64,000 nt of DNA from Anniella stebbinsi (GCA_029215795.1 JARDYH010000005.1:15718001-15782000); one strand, 5' to 3'. Positions 47,493 through 58,709 are shown, numbered from the stretch's first letter. Notes: generated by a model from the letters alone, not told the origin. Translations and numbers: made by a program.

Positions 47493-48359
47493 TTCATGCT
47501 GTGATTTTGGGTATAATAATTAAGAAAGTCTTGCAAAACCCCAAATATGCCTTATTTAAATGCAGACCTAAAGGTTTAAAAGACATCCCGTTCCATCTTT
47601 TTGGGCAGGGGGGAAGGGAAGAACCAGACAAATATGTCCCACTGAGTTCAGTGAGGCTTCTTCCCATGTAAAGATGTTGAAGAATAATCAAAATGAATCA
47701 ATGCAATGAAAGTTGGTGTGTGGGGAAGGAAGCCAGTTCATGAAACTTTTTTCCTCTCAAATGAATGGGTCAATTTCTGATCAAATCACTGTTTTCTTAT
47801 TAGCTTTCACTGTGGCACACTATAACTTACGTAGCGCTGCCATGTTTATGTATGTACTTTTACATTCATGTGCACTACAGTTAAGTTTTGTCAGGTTCCC
47901 AGATCTGTTTGCAGGTAAGAACTAGACACCAATGGCTGATAAGATGGAAAGTATCTAGAGCCAAGTGGGAAAGTGGCAACAGGCAGCCTGGAATCGCGAG
48001 GGATACTCTATAGCTGCCATCAGCAATGCTCTGCTCACACTGAGAGAGTGCATTGAATCTTGGAGCCATTGTGCTAGCAGTAGCCTTCGATTAGCTTGCT
48101 TCCCAAGACCAGGAGGAGTCTGGTGTGATATCCTGGCTTGAACTACATACACATCCTCTTCTTGACCAGTGACCTGTGTGGTGGTGCTGATAGTAGGATA
48201 TTGGTGCATAACCCGCTCATGGCATCTAACAACAGATGGGACCCCCTCCCCCCCAAAAAAACTTGATCTTACAGGCAAGCATTGTCAGTATGTATTAAAG
48301 TTCAGGGAAGTTTTCTGAAAATAATACTGAGATGGTACCCAAATCCAATTTGCCATAAC

Positions 48360-48640
48360 CACTCCCAGACTGTGGAACGACCTGCCAGAAGAGATCCGCC
48401 AACTTACTAGTCTTCTAGAATTTAAGAGAACGATAAAGACTGATCTCTTCCGGCAGGCCTACCCAATCGAATTTTAAGACTTTGTTGATTTTAATAATGT
48501 ATTAACTTTACATGCTTTTAATCAGTTTTATGTATGTATATGTATTTTATATTGTTTTTCCTGATGTTGTTCCCCGCCTTGATCCGGAGGGAGAGGTGGG
48601 TAAGAAATAAATAAATATATTATTATTAAGATTATTATTA
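48360..48640 (+). mobile_element. L2-like LINE 3' end
   Basis: Ends an ORF (LWNDLPEEIRQLTSLLEFKR-like after reading by eye, then TIKTDLFRQAYPIEF), followed by gttgttccccgccttgatc, ggagggagaggtgggtaag and an ATT tail. Confidence 0.85.
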
Positions 48641-48699
48641 TTTACAGCAACTTTATTGTGCCTTGTTGAAGGGCTTGTGGTGAAAGAGGTACTGAAATT

Positions 48700-50060
48700 C
48701 AGAGGCAGTGGGGCTGTCTCTCCACTGGACAGCCTATAAGGAACGGGATGCAGTCCTTAAGTCAGAGTAACAGAATCTGCCCTAGGTCACTTCAAGTAGT
48801 GATTCTTCATGCATATTAGGGGCATGGACATCTTAACGTTCACTGAAAACTCTGAGCATTTTTGTTAGCAGCAACAGCAGCCAGACATATGACTGCCAGA
48901 TTTTGTAGAGCTGAACCGATATCCCTATGGTGGAGAATTGGTTCTGTAAAACCTGGGATAGCATACTGGAAAAACCTCCACGTCTATTAAAAGAAAGCCA
49001 AGGTACTTGTATTGATCATAAGGAAATGCCAAAATCCATATTACTATAATACCTTTATTGGGTCAACCGAGAGATCCCCCCAAAAAATGTGCAAGCTTTC
49101 AAGAGCTCCATATTTATTCATCAGGCAAGATGGGATACAAAGCAGGGAGGGGGATAAGGGAGGGAGAGAGAAAGAAACGCTGACTTGATGATGAAGTCAC
49201 ATTGTTTGCATGTTCAGAGTTCCAAGAAGAAATAGGAGAGGAGGGGTCTGCAGACATTCATTTCTGACTCTGCAGGGCGCTGTCTTAACATCATCTTTGC
49301 GCCAGGGTGGCTCCGAATCCACGCTGCATCAGTTATATGATGCAGCTGCAGAGTCAAAGCAACCCCGGGGCAAAGAGGCGAAGATGTGTGGCTGAAAAGT
49401 CAGGGATTTACTCCGACTTTTCCAGCCAGAGCAAGGCCAGCCCAGCTCTTCCACCGGTCTGTCCTCACTAGGAGCCACTCTGGGGGCATTCCCAGGTGGA
49501 AGGCAACCTCCTATTGGTCGCTGGAATCCGAGGGAGGGGGTGGGCATGGTGAGCCTGATGGTCACCAGACAGCCTGTGCCGCCTCCCCTCATTAAGACAA
49601 GCTGCCACCGCTGCGCACCAACGGGTGTGTGGGGTTTGGCGGCAGAGTAGTGCCAACCTGACACTGTGAAGACAGCCCCCAGGTCATGTGATGGTTTCAG
49701 GAAGGACCTGCAGCTCCCCCTGGGGCTCCTAGGAGCCAGAAAGAGAAAAGGGGAAGTTGGGTACTCCATTTTTGGAAATATAAAATCCAGCTCTTGTCAG
49801 AAGTATTTCCCAATGAAACTTTCGCCCAATATGGTGCCCACTTATCACTGATGTTGATAGTAACTGAATTAAAGTTTTCAACGTTATGAAGCAGTTCAAT
49901 TTATCCAATGAGAGAGCTATTTCCCCCTCCCCCACCCTTTAATTTTGTTCTGGTTCCAGCCAGATCTCTCAGCCTCTTCATTCCGGTAGAGCAGGCAGCT
50001 GGACTACTTCCTGTGAAATTGGGTTGAAATCACAGCTCCATTTAACCCCCCACCCCATCC
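48700..50060. other. Intronic sequence with no assigned family
   Basis: No exon was recognised. The piece at 49030-49140 (ctttattgggtcaaccgag, ttcatcaggcaagatggg) may be part of a repeat. The GC-richer stretch at 49330-49740 has long shadow frames without domains. Confidence 0.35.
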
Positions 50061-50069
50061 TTCTCCTCA

Positions 50070-50600
50070 ATGAATTGCTTCATTGGTGATTTCAGCAGTG
50101 CCTGCCTGGTTATTCCCTCAAACTGCCCTCACGCCCTTGAGCAGCTGTTCAGTAGGAAGAATGCCCTGTTTGCCCCTCCCCTTTTGCCCTATTCCTCCTT
50201 GCTGTCCCTTGATTTCACTACAGTGGTCTCCTTGGGCTGTACTCCTGCTTCATGGACTGCGTGGTCCAGGGGTCCCCGGGGCCCACCGGCATGCTGTGAT
50301 TAAAGCCAGCCAAGCTATTTGCTACAGCTCTGACACTTAATCAATGTCTCGTCTCCTGCAGCTGTCAGGTTCGAGGCCGCACTGCTCATGCTTACATCTC
50401 CTTTGGCTGCATTTTTCAGCAAGGAGAGCTGCCAATTCCCTACAAAGCAACAAGCTTTCTGTCCCTCTTGGGAATAATTCAGCAATCTTTGAAATTCCCT
50501 GGATAGTTTGCATACCCACAGTTCAGAGGGGGGGGGGAGAGACTATGCCCCTCAAAGCGTCCCCGGGTACCTGGAAAGATTCACTCAGAAAGGAAATATA
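50070..50600. other. Repeat-free intronic stretch, possible conserved non-coding DNA
   Basis: No element recognised; contains tgattaaagccagcc and gacacttaatcaatgtc. Low confidence. Confidence 0.2.
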
Positions 50601-51012
50601 TTCCTAATTGCCGGCATGACCGGTGCCACTGCAGTTTCCATATTACGCCAGATCTGACTCCCAGATTGTTATTTACAGCAGGGTTGAAGGGATGATGGGG
50701 GAACTTCCAGCCCATGAGCTGGATATGGCCCACAGGGCCTCCCTGTCTGGCTCATCAACCTCTCTCCAGGCCCCTGGCCCTCTCCCTAGAGCTGTAAATT
50801 TCACCACTGAGCTGTAAATTCTAATCAGCTCAGCAGAGTTGGTAGTGAGCGAATCACAGGAAGGGGAGGTTAAACCCCACCTCCCTGCTGTCCCCACCCC
50901 GCTGCTCAGCTGATCAGAGGTTGAAGCTCAGCAGCAGGAAAAAGGGAATGCGGCTGAGTCCTGCTGCTGAACTGTCCATGGAGGGAGAGATGACTCTCTT
51001 CCTCTATAGCCA

Positions 51013-51013
51013 A

Positions 51014-51047
<34 letters not shown>

Positions 51048-51048
51048 G
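51013..51048. repeat. (TC)n microsatellite
   Basis: TC units with one TTTC interruption. Confidence 0.85.
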
Positions 51049-51219
51049 TTTGCTCTCACCCACTTTACATTTGGGCCCCACTCCCCACAGGTTTGCAGCC
51101 TCAACCACTTTTCACCAAGGAAATGCAGACCTTTGGGGAGAAAATGTTCCTCACCCCTAATCTAGAATGAGGCTAAGGGCTACTAGCAAGTGTCCTGCTG
51201 AGAGGGATTCTCAAGGCTA

Positions 51220-51315
51220 CTATATTCTTTTAACTTTTATATTCCTATGTAAACCGCCCATAGAGCTTCAGCTATGGGGCGGTATACAAATGTAATAAAT
51301 AAATAAATAAATAAC
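51220..51315 (+). repeat. LINE 3'-tail fragment
   Basis: aaaccgcccatagagcttc, agctatggggcggtataca, then AAATAAATAA units. Confidence 0.75.
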
Positions 51316-51392
51316 TGGAGTTGCCAGGCATTTAATCTGGGACTTCCTGCATGCAAAGCATGTGCTCTACCATTGAGCTATAGTTCAACATT
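51316..51392 (-). mobile_element. tRNA-derived SINE head
   Basis: In minus sense: tagctcaatggtagagcac, atgctttgcatgcagg and ccagattaaatgcc. Confidence 0.75.
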
Positions 51393-51507
51393 GGAATTCC
51401 TGCCCACAAAGTGTGGAGACGGCCACCAACTTGGATGGCTGTAAAAGAGGATTAGGCAAACTCATGGAGGATAAGACGATCAATGAATACAAGGGGCCCA
51501 TATAATG

Positions 51508-52270
51508 GGATTGATCAGATGACACCCTAAGCCATGGGTAGGCTCTAACCCTTTTGTAACAAATGGTTCATGAACATGTTTAAACAGTGGTTATGTAGTA
51601 GGGGTGTGCACGCCAAAAAATATTGTCGTTTATCGTTATCGTCATTTTGGACCAAAAAATTATCATCTTCATTCATATCGTAGGTGAACCATATCGTCGT
51701 CACAATAATTATCGTGAAAAAACGATATTTTTTGCAGCCCTCATTTTAAAGAAAAAAATGTCTATAACTTCTGTATTTTAAAAGTTAGAGGCTTGAAACT
51801 TGGTCACAGTGCTTATGGGGTATGCTTAAGTATGTGTATGAAATTTGAGATCGATCCCTCCAACCCTCAATTTTATATGAATTTTTTAAAGATCGTTTCC
51901 GTTCTGACAGGTCTGAATGAATGCACGTGGCGAGCTGTCATTCTGATCTGTCAGAACTGAAATGATCTTTAATAAATTCATATAAAATCGAGGGTTGGAG
52001 GGATCAATCTCAAATTTGACACATGCACGATAACGTTATCGTACATTTTAACGATACAATACACATCCCTATTATGTAGCCACCATAGTTAGGAATGGTT
52101 CACACAACATGCTAAGGTGACACTGTTCAGAAACCATGCTAAGGTACGGTGGTTTAACATGTCATGTGAACCATTTCTAACCATGGTGGCTACATAACAT
52201 GCTCACTAACCATTTGCTGCAAAAGGGTTAGAGGCCTTACCATGGCTTAGCATGTTGTCTAAACTGGCCC
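51508..52270 (+). mobile_element. hAT hairpin element hosting a second hAT element
   Basis: Perfect 8-bp target duplication ATATAATG at 51500-51507 and 52271-52278. The arms pair: taagccatgggtaggctct / taaccttt-type on the left with gggttagaggccttaccat and ggcttagcatg on the right. The interior repeats accatggt/aaccat words. Split at 51598 by the element at 51599-52071. Confidence 0.85.
51599..52071 (+). mobile_element. 473-bp hAT MITE nested in another hAT element
   Basis: Termini TAGGGGTGTGCACG and AATACACATCCCTA; perfect 8-bp target duplication TTATGTAG at 51591-51598 and 52072-52079. A long internal hairpin: atcgatccctccaaccctc / gagggttggagggatcaat with a gatcgtttccgttctgaca / tgtcagaactgaaatgatc inner part. 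Termini are rich in tatcgttatcg words. Same terminal family as 28175-29077 and 63042 onward. Confidence 0.92.
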
Positions 52271-52376
52271 AATATAATGTTTAACTCAAAATGCATAACC
52301 ACCGCGGCTTAGCGTATTGTCTGAACAGGGTCATTATTTCCAGTACCAGAGGCAGTATTCCTCTCAAAACCAGTTG

Positions 52377-52377
<1 letters not shown>

Positions 52378-52409
<32 letters not shown>

Positions 52410-52570
52410 TATATACCACCCCATAGCCAAAGCTCTCTGGGCGGTTTACAATGATTAAAACATTGAATATTAAAAACCAATATACAAAATTTTAAACCAT
52501 AAAAACAGATTACATACCAAGACAATATCCATTTAAAACAACTATTCTAGGGTCAGTTAAAAAAAACAAC
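52378..52570 (-). mobile_element. LINE 3'-tail fragment with (TTA)n
   Basis: TTA run 52378-52411, then tttatataccaccccatag and gggcggtttacaatga, the reverse of the common LINE tail. Confidence 0.75.
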
Positions 52571-53408
52571 CCACTCAACATGTGGTTGGTAACAACAGCC
52601 AGAAAAGGTAAAGTCATAATTAAATCAAAGCCAAGACATACCAAACAAGAATCCGTATACAACAAACTCACTTTTTAAGCATATTATAAAATGTGCTCCT
52701 AATCAATCAGTAATCAGATGACTTGCGGGGGGTAGGGTGGGAGGAAGAGAATAACCTTCTACTTGTCATTCACTAAATGCCTATACATATTATTCTATGC
52801 AAAACTGATCTTTCTAATTACGATGATCCACTCTTGAACAGTTCTCATGGTCAGTGAAGTACTTCCTACTTAATTTTTCCCCCCCCAATTTTTTTTTTGC
52901 TTTCTCAGTGACAAATGTCACAATATGCAAATCTTGTAAATGTATGCAGATATAATTGATTAATCAATTCAAACTCATATAGTGACAGCCCTAACTGGTA
53001 TTGATTGCACAGTTTGATTAACAATTCATTTCTCTTTCCAATGTGCCCAGTGTTCAGAATGATTTGTTTTCTCTGTATAATCACTTGAGCATTGAGAGGA
53101 ATGTGATCAAGGACAGCTCATATCTAAGTACATGGCAGGTCCCCTCCCTGAAAGCTTTCCTACCCCAATCAATCCTTATATAAATTAGATCTGCCTAAAA
53201 CACTGCTTTTTATTATTATTAAGACCAACTTTATCGTGATCCCAAGGTGGCAAATTGCAGAGAAAACATGTCATCCCCATAGAGCCTGTCCCAATGGTGA
53301 ATCACCACATCACTATAAAAAGCTCTTTATTTTTAACCAAGATCAGGCTGACCTGAAACTAGATGTTATGGGGACTGTGTGACTGCTGCTGAAAGCACCA
53401 TCCCCACA

Positions 53409-53753
53409 TAGGGATACACGAACGAGCGATGTCTCATGCCCAATTCCTGTTCGCATTTGTGATTGCTTCTCGATGTGTGCAAACGAGAAAATTGTGCACA
53501 AATTGAGCAGTAATTGGTCGTGAAATTTGCATGATTTCCCCCAAATTTACACAACTTTCCACCATAGATTAAAGCAGGGCTTTCAGTCTGCAGGGATAAA
53601 TTTGCACAAAATCAACCTGGGAAAGTTGTGCAAATGGAACTCAAGCACAAGTCCAGGAATTTGAGAACATTTTCAGCAGAAATGTGTTCAGGACTTAAAA
53701 CAGGGCAGGCTTGCATGTACTACGAGCAAAAACGAAATTCTCGTGAATCCCTA
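53409..53753 (+). mobile_element. hAT-like MITE just past the OLFM2 donor
   Basis: Starts tagggatacacgaacgag and ends aaattctcgtgaatcccta, the inverse. The flanking 8-mers do not match. It lies 98 bp beyond the donor side of the exon at 53852..54007. Confidence 0.65.
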
Positions 53754-53851
53754 TTACCTTAATGCCCCCCTGGTGACATCTAGTAAACTCAACACACACA
53801 ATATGACATCATCCCATTGTGGGTTTCCTTGCCCCTCAAGGAAAGAATTAC

Positions 53852-54007
53852 CTGGAAACTTTTGACATTCAGGTTTTTCTGACTTTCTGTGGCCACTTTC
53901 AGCCTGGAATCCAGCCCTTTTATCAGCGATTCAGTGTTACGGACATACTGCAAGTCCCGGTAGGTCCGAAGGTCCAGCACCTCCATGGACTGGGAGATGT
54001 TTTGCAC
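53852..54007 (-). CDS. OLFM2: OLFM2 internal coding exon (noelin N-terminal region, probably exon 3 of 6)
   Basis: The exon encodes 52 residues beginning VQNISQSMEVLDLRTYRDLQ and ending NVKSFQ, with no internal stop. This is the noelin (neurogenesis glycoprotein) region of the secreted olfactomedin 1-3 family. An N-glycosylation sequon (NIS) lies at residues 3-5. The acceptor is a pyrimidine-rich tract ending gagcag just above 54007, and the donor is GTAATT starting at 53851; the exon is phase 0 at both ends. From memory, the matching OLFM1 exon is also 52 codons. The LDLRTYRDLQYVR stretch fits OLFM2 better than OLFM1 or OLFM3. OLFM2 is known as a secreted neuronal and smooth-muscle glycoprotein that associates with AMPA receptor complexes; nothing here shows that directly. 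The next exon of the transcript is 28.7 kb away at 25111. Confidence 0.93.
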
Positions 54008-54088
54008 CTGCTCAATGGAAAAAGAATAGAGAAATTAGACACACTGTTGATGGAATAGGTGGAACCTCATTTTGGTGCCGGGCGAAAG

Positions 54089-54280
54089 GGTCAGGAATAA
54101 TCATCAGAGGCAGTAGCCCATATACCAGTTGCTGGGGAACTTGGGTGGAAGGGTGCTGTTGCACTTGTGTCCTGTTTGTGAGTTCCTGGTCGACAGCTGG
54201 TTGGCCACTGTTTCAACAGAGTGCTCGATGAGATGAGATGGTCCAGCATGGCTCTTCTTCTACTCTTATGTTCTAATGCT
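54089..54280 (+). repeat. Interspersed repeat (gtgctgttgcac family), inverted pair left copy
   Basis: gggtggaagggtgctgttg, cacttgtgtcctgtttgtg, gctggttggccactg and gtccagcatggctcttctt. The first 108 bp are mirrored at 54496-54595. It lies 82 bp upstream, in transcript sense, of the OLFM2 acceptor. Confidence 0.75.
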
Positions 54281-54495
54281 GGGAGTTGCCGTCAAATCAT
54301 ATGAAAGGCACCCAGTTGGGGAATATAATGCTATATCATGGCTGCAAAGGGCAGGCAATGGTGAAGAAATTGTGAATGCTAAAATTACTCCCTTCTCCCC
54401 TCCCAAACGAAACAAAACACCATCCTGTGGTTGAGGGTTGCATATCTGCATGCTGCCCTTGGCCCCCAGTGGAGAATCGCATGTAGACACATGTG

Positions 54496-54595
54496 CTGTT
54501 GACCAGGAACTCAGAATCAGGACACAGGTGCAACAGCACCCTTCCACCCATGTTCCTCAGCAACTGGTATATGACTCTGATGACTATTCCTGACC
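54496..54595 (-). repeat. Interspersed repeat (gtgctgttgcac family), inverted pair right copy
   Basis: The reverse of 54089-54196, with caacagcacccttccaccc and ctgttgaccaggaactc; about 299 bp separate the arms. Confidence 0.75.
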
Positions 54596-54596
54596 A

Positions 54597-54672
54597 TTGG
54601 CCATGCTGGTTTGGGGCTAATGGGAGTTGATGTCCAAAACATCTGAAGGTCACTAGGTTGGGGAAGGCTGAT
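54597..54672 (+). mobile_element. Hairpin MITE (gggagttgtagtcca family), right half
   Basis: ggctaatgggagttgatgt and ctaggttggggaaggctg. Confidence 0.65.
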
Positions 54673-55037
54673 ATAGACAGGGAGAGAGAATTTATTTTAC
54701 ATATAAGAAAAACGAGACAAGAAAAAATCATCCACCCACATATTTCTGAGCCCTTCTGGTGTCTCACAGACTGGATTATCTTACATTCTTGGTTCGGCAG
54801 ACGCACAATGAAGTCTCCTCTTTGGGGAGCTGAGCTGGAACCTACAGTCTGTAGCACCAGCTGGAATTCAAGCTCCCTTCCCCTGCTTTGCACCCATGAA
54901 ATATGGATGATAATGTAACCACCCTGAGCTGAATACTGATTAGAGCCAGGGAGAAGCGGAGAAAAAAGCTGCCTGAGCTCCCCTTTCAAAGTAGCCGTGT
55001 TGAACCTTTTGCAGCCGGAGGGACAAATCCATTTCAG

Positions 55038-55347
55038 CAGTGTAGGTTGGGGGATCTGATGTCAGTGGGGTGGTAAATCCGCTCTAGGTTTTGGTCAGAA
55101 CTCCAAAGGAACTATCCAATATGCTTCAGCACCTTGGCTAGCACCCTTAGATGCCTGCTAGCCAATGTGTTTCAGCACTTCGGATAGCTCTATTAGAGTT
55201 CTGACTGAAACTCAAGAGCAGACTCAACTTGGATAGCTCCTTTTGAGAGAAGCACCTCGCAGAGCTCTTTTAGAGTGCTGCTGGTTCTGACTGAAACCCA
55301 AAGAGAATTCACCACCCCACTGGCATCTGCGACACCAGCCTCCCCTG
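55038..55347 (+). mobile_element. hAT-like hairpin MITE (CAGTGGAGGCTGG family), internally duplicated
   Basis: Left cagtgtaggttgggggatc, right gacaccagcctcccctg. Inside, the words ttcagcac-tggatagct recur three times and point to internal duplication of the arm. Confidence 0.65.
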
Positions 55348-55394
55348 GATTTCAGAGACGATCTCAGGGGCCACATTCCAGGGGTGGCCAGGGC

Positions 55395-56460
55395 CAACGG
55401 CAAAAGGAGGCAAGGGCCAAAAGTACTGACCCCCCCCCCCCCCAGCATATTTTAGCTTCAAGCCCTTACTGTCAGTAACTAAGCCTTGGGAGAGGCTTGG
55501 GAGAGTCAGTAACTAAGCCTTGGGAGAGCCTCCGTCGCTCCAGATGACAGCTCAGATTGATGCGACGGCCAGGAGTGCCTACTATCAGCTTCGGCTGATA
55601 CGCCAGCTGCGCCCCTTCCTAGAGTTGGAAGACCTAAAAACGGTAGTGCACGCACTGGTAACTTCGAGGCTCGACTTCTGCAATGCGCTGTACATAGGGC
55701 TACCTTTGTGCCTAGTCCGGAAACTTCAACTTGTTCAAAATATGGCAGCCAGGTTGGTCACCGGTACACCTAGGGGTGACCACATTACACCAGTTTTGAA
55801 ATCACTTCACTGGCTGCCGGTCAGTTTCCGGGCGAAGTATAAAGTGTTGGTTATTACCTTTAAAGCCCTACATGGTTTGGGTCCAGGCTACCTACGGGAT
55901 CGCCTTCTCCCGTACAATCCGCCCCGCACTTTTAGGTCCTCTGGGAAGAACGTACTCAAGCCAGCCAAAACTAGGCTGGTGAGTGTTACCCAGAGGACCT
56001 TCTCTTCTATGGCTCCCAGACTATGGAATGGTCTGCCGGAGGAGGTTAGACAAACTGACAGTCTTCACGAATTCAAGAGAGTCGTGAAGACTGTTCTTTT
56101 CCGGCCGGCCTATCCGGATGAATTTTAAATGTTTTAATGATGTGTTTCTCTTGTTTTAATTTTTTAACTTTGTTATGCTTGTATGTGTATTGTGTTCCCC
56201 GCCTCGATCCGTAGGTAGAGGCGGGTTATAAATAAATATTATTATTATTATTATTATTTCAACTTTTTAAAATGGGGCAGGGGGACAGGCAGCACAAACA
56301 GCCAGGAGACCACCAAGCAATCAGTGATTGAGGCAAATGGATGGTTCCAAGGGAAGGGGGCATGGCCACCTGGGGAACCCTGAAGGGACGAATTGAGAGT
56401 CTGGGATCTCACACAGGCCAAATTCGGCCCACAGGCCTGAGGTTCAACACCCCTGTTTTA
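55395..56460 (-). mobile_element. hAT MITE (CAGGGGTAGGGAACC family) split by a LINE
   Basis: The left part at 55380-55530 (ggcaaaaggaggcaagggc, poly-C) and right part at 56263-56460 (ccacctggggaaccctgaa, ggcccacaggcctgaggtt) belong to the family of 57310-57662; the L2-like LINE lies between. A local 36-bp duplication (agtaactaagccttgggag) sits at the left junction. Confidence 0.6.
55530..56262 (+). mobile_element. 5'-truncated L2-like LINE with intact ORF2 C-terminus
   Basis: A frame to 56128 encodes about 200 residues of the reverse transcriptase C-terminus: SRLDFCNALYIGLPL, KLQLVQNMAARLVTGTPR, LKSLHWLPVSFRAKYKVL, and MAPRLWNGLPEEVR. These motifs are standard for L2/CR1-group ORF2. The 3' end is gtgttccccgcctcgatcc, gtaggtagaggcgggttat and an ATT tail. 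The best preserved copy of this family in the window. Confidence 0.9.
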
Positions 56461-56832
56461 AAGGAAGGTGTTTGGATTATGATGGAACCCCCCAAAAGAT
56501 GCCCTATAGGGGGGAATCTTACCTGAATTTGGCCCCATCCCATAACAGCATCACAAGCCTCCAGGAGAGGGCCAACACTGGCATGTGAAGACACCATACC
56601 CATATTTCTCCATTGAGGAGGAACTGGTATAAATTGCTTCTCAAAGTGTCTGGCTGCCACCAAAAACAGTCAACACACAGATAGTTTCCCCCTCTGTCTC
56701 CTCACCAACTCCTATCTTGTCCTGATGTCACAGCGTTCTGGGATTCCCGGCCCCTTCCTCTGCATCACTGGCTGGGGATGACAGGGGACATGAAAATTGG
56801 GACATTGTGGCATAGGGGTCAATTCCACTACA

Positions 56833-56970
56833 GCCAGCCTTTCTCATCCTTGGGGTCTCCAGATGTTGGAGCACAAGGGCCATTATCCCCAGCCATAGTC
56901 ATTGCTGGCTGAGGCTGGTGGGAACTGCAGTCCAACAACATCTGGGGACCCTAAGTTGGGAAAAGGCAGT
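56833..56970 (+). mobile_element. Hairpin MITE (gggagttgtagtcca family)
   Basis: cagcctttctcatccttgg / ctaagttgggaaaaggcag termini; ccagatgttggagcac / tccaacaacatctgggg inner arms. Confidence 0.8.
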
Positions 56971-57309
56971 TATCCGAACAACAACCCATGGCTAGCTACT
57001 GGGTTGTTTAGCCCCTAAGGAAACACAGACGTGGCTGGTGCTCTCTCCTGCTTGGGCACAACAGCCCATGGGTTGTTTAACCCTTGGGACATTGTGAGAT
57101 GGAAAGAACCAGGTGCTTGGTGTTTGCTTTTAACAGCAGCTATACTTTTGGGGTAATATCTAGTTTGCCCCTGAGCAAACCTGACTGGGGCACTTTGGCA
57201 ATATTTGTATGGATTTTCCATACAAATTTTCCAAGCAGTGTGCTTCCTCCCACCCAAGCTGAGCACATGCAGGATATGGTGGTTGTCCCCCATGCCTCTT
57301 GGAGTATAG

Positions 57310-57662
57310 CAGGGGTAGGGAACCTCAGATCGAGGGGCCAAATACAGCCCTCCTGGCATCCCAATTTGGCCCTGAGTTCCCCAGAAGGCCACACCCCCTT
57401 GCACAAGCCTCAGCGCCTCTCCTCCAACAACAGACCATTTGGTGATTTCCCAACTTTTCTGCACTTTTCTTCCCCATTCTAAAAGCTTGAAACGTCTCTC
57501 CTTAAGGATTCGTTTAAGGTACAATATGCTGCTATTTTTGACCCCACCCTTTTGCTCCCTCCCCTTTTGCCCTTGGTCCCGCCCACCACTGGAATGCGGC
57601 CCCCAAGAGCTTCTCCAAAATAGAATTCGTTCCTGAGGCTGAAAAGAGGTTCCCCACCTCTG
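57310..57662 (+). mobile_element. 353-bp hAT MITE with perfect 8-bp target duplication
   Basis: Termini CAGGGGTAGGGAACCTCAG and GAGGTTCCCCACCTCTG; GAGTATAG at 57302-57309 and 57663-57670. Interior has accatttggtgatttccca and cttttgctccctcccctt. Reference copy for the fragments at 9345, 32215, 40270 and 55395. Confidence 0.92.
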
Positions 57663-57787
57663 GAGTATAGCATTGCTGGGCTGGAGATCAGTCCTCTTCT
57701 ATAGCTTCCTCTGTTAAGAAGGTTGAGCGGTTAATTAGCAACTGGATGAAAAAGATCCTATTGTGATGAAAGCAGTTGGGCCTTTTT

Positions 57788-57868
57788 GAAGAAGAGAAGA
57801 AGAAGAAGAAGAAGAAGAAGAAGAGGAGGAGGAGGAGGAGGAGGAAGAGGAGGAGGAGGAGGAGGAGA
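57788..57868. repeat. (GAA)n(GAG)n microsatellite
   Basis: About 80 bp of purine-only triplets; the change from GAA to GAG units is abrupt near 57822. Confidence 0.9.
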
Positions 57869-58554
57869 AATCCTAATTAATCCAGTAGAGGGAGATAGTG
57901 CAAGTGAGACACTGAAAGCAGAACAACAAACATTTAAATTAGAAGAAATCAGGCATCAACTTAGTTTGGTCCATTACAGGGAAGCTCATCCACAATGAAA
58001 AGGTTGAGATTCTCCATGATCATCAGGGCTTCAAACTCCCGATATTGGAATAAATGTTTCATATACACATTTTAAAGTAATTTATTCTGTTCTGCTAACA
58101 CGCTGTAGGAATGACGCAGAGTATGGAGGCACCTGCTCTCTGACTGCTGGACGCGCTGCTTACACGCATGCACACTCCATGCATTTGCATCAGGCACCAC
58201 CCACTCCTCAGCAAGCTTCTCCCCACAGTCACAGGGACTAGAATCTTGCACGCATTGAAATAATAATTTTTAAAAAAAAGATTTTCAAGATGTTTTGGAT
58301 CTGCAGCAAATGTAAGATTTTGAACTACCAGCGCAGTGCAAGAAGAGGGGGCATGCAATGCCACGGCTGCGGTCTCCCAAAATACAATTCATAAAGAGTA
58401 CAGTTAAGCAAGAATTGCTCTATATTCTTCAGTCTGAGGTCTCTAGTGCACATGATCTCAGTAGTTTCCCCTGATCAAAGAAACAAACATCCTAAAATTG
58501 TCAGAATCCAGGGAAAGTCACACAACACATCATGATCAATGGGTAAGTGATTAA

Positions 58555-58697
58555 GGGCACAATCCTATGCACGTTTAGCCAAAAAAAAAAAAAAAGACAT
58601 CCAAGTCCCAGCATTCCTTAGGCAGCCATGCTAGCTGGGGGAATGCTGGGATTTATATGACATTTGTTTCTGTTTAAACATGCATAGGATTTGTGCC
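58555..58697 (+). mobile_element. MITE flanked by TTAA
   Basis: Inverse ends gggcacaatcctatgcacg and atgcataggatttgtgcc; TTAA at 58551-58554 and 58698-58701. A middle hairpin: cagcattccttaggcagcc / ctgggggaatgctggg. TTAA duplications suit piggyBac or Kolobok; four bases may also be chance. Confidence 0.5.
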
Positions 58698-58709
58698 TTA
58701 AGTGTCCTT

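Noticed and set aside
54336..54989. Minus-strand open frame of 217 codons upstream of the OLFM2 exon
   Set aside because: It crosses the inverted repeat pair and half a MITE, lacks signal peptide or noelin motifs, and does not contain the expected preceding OLFM exon.
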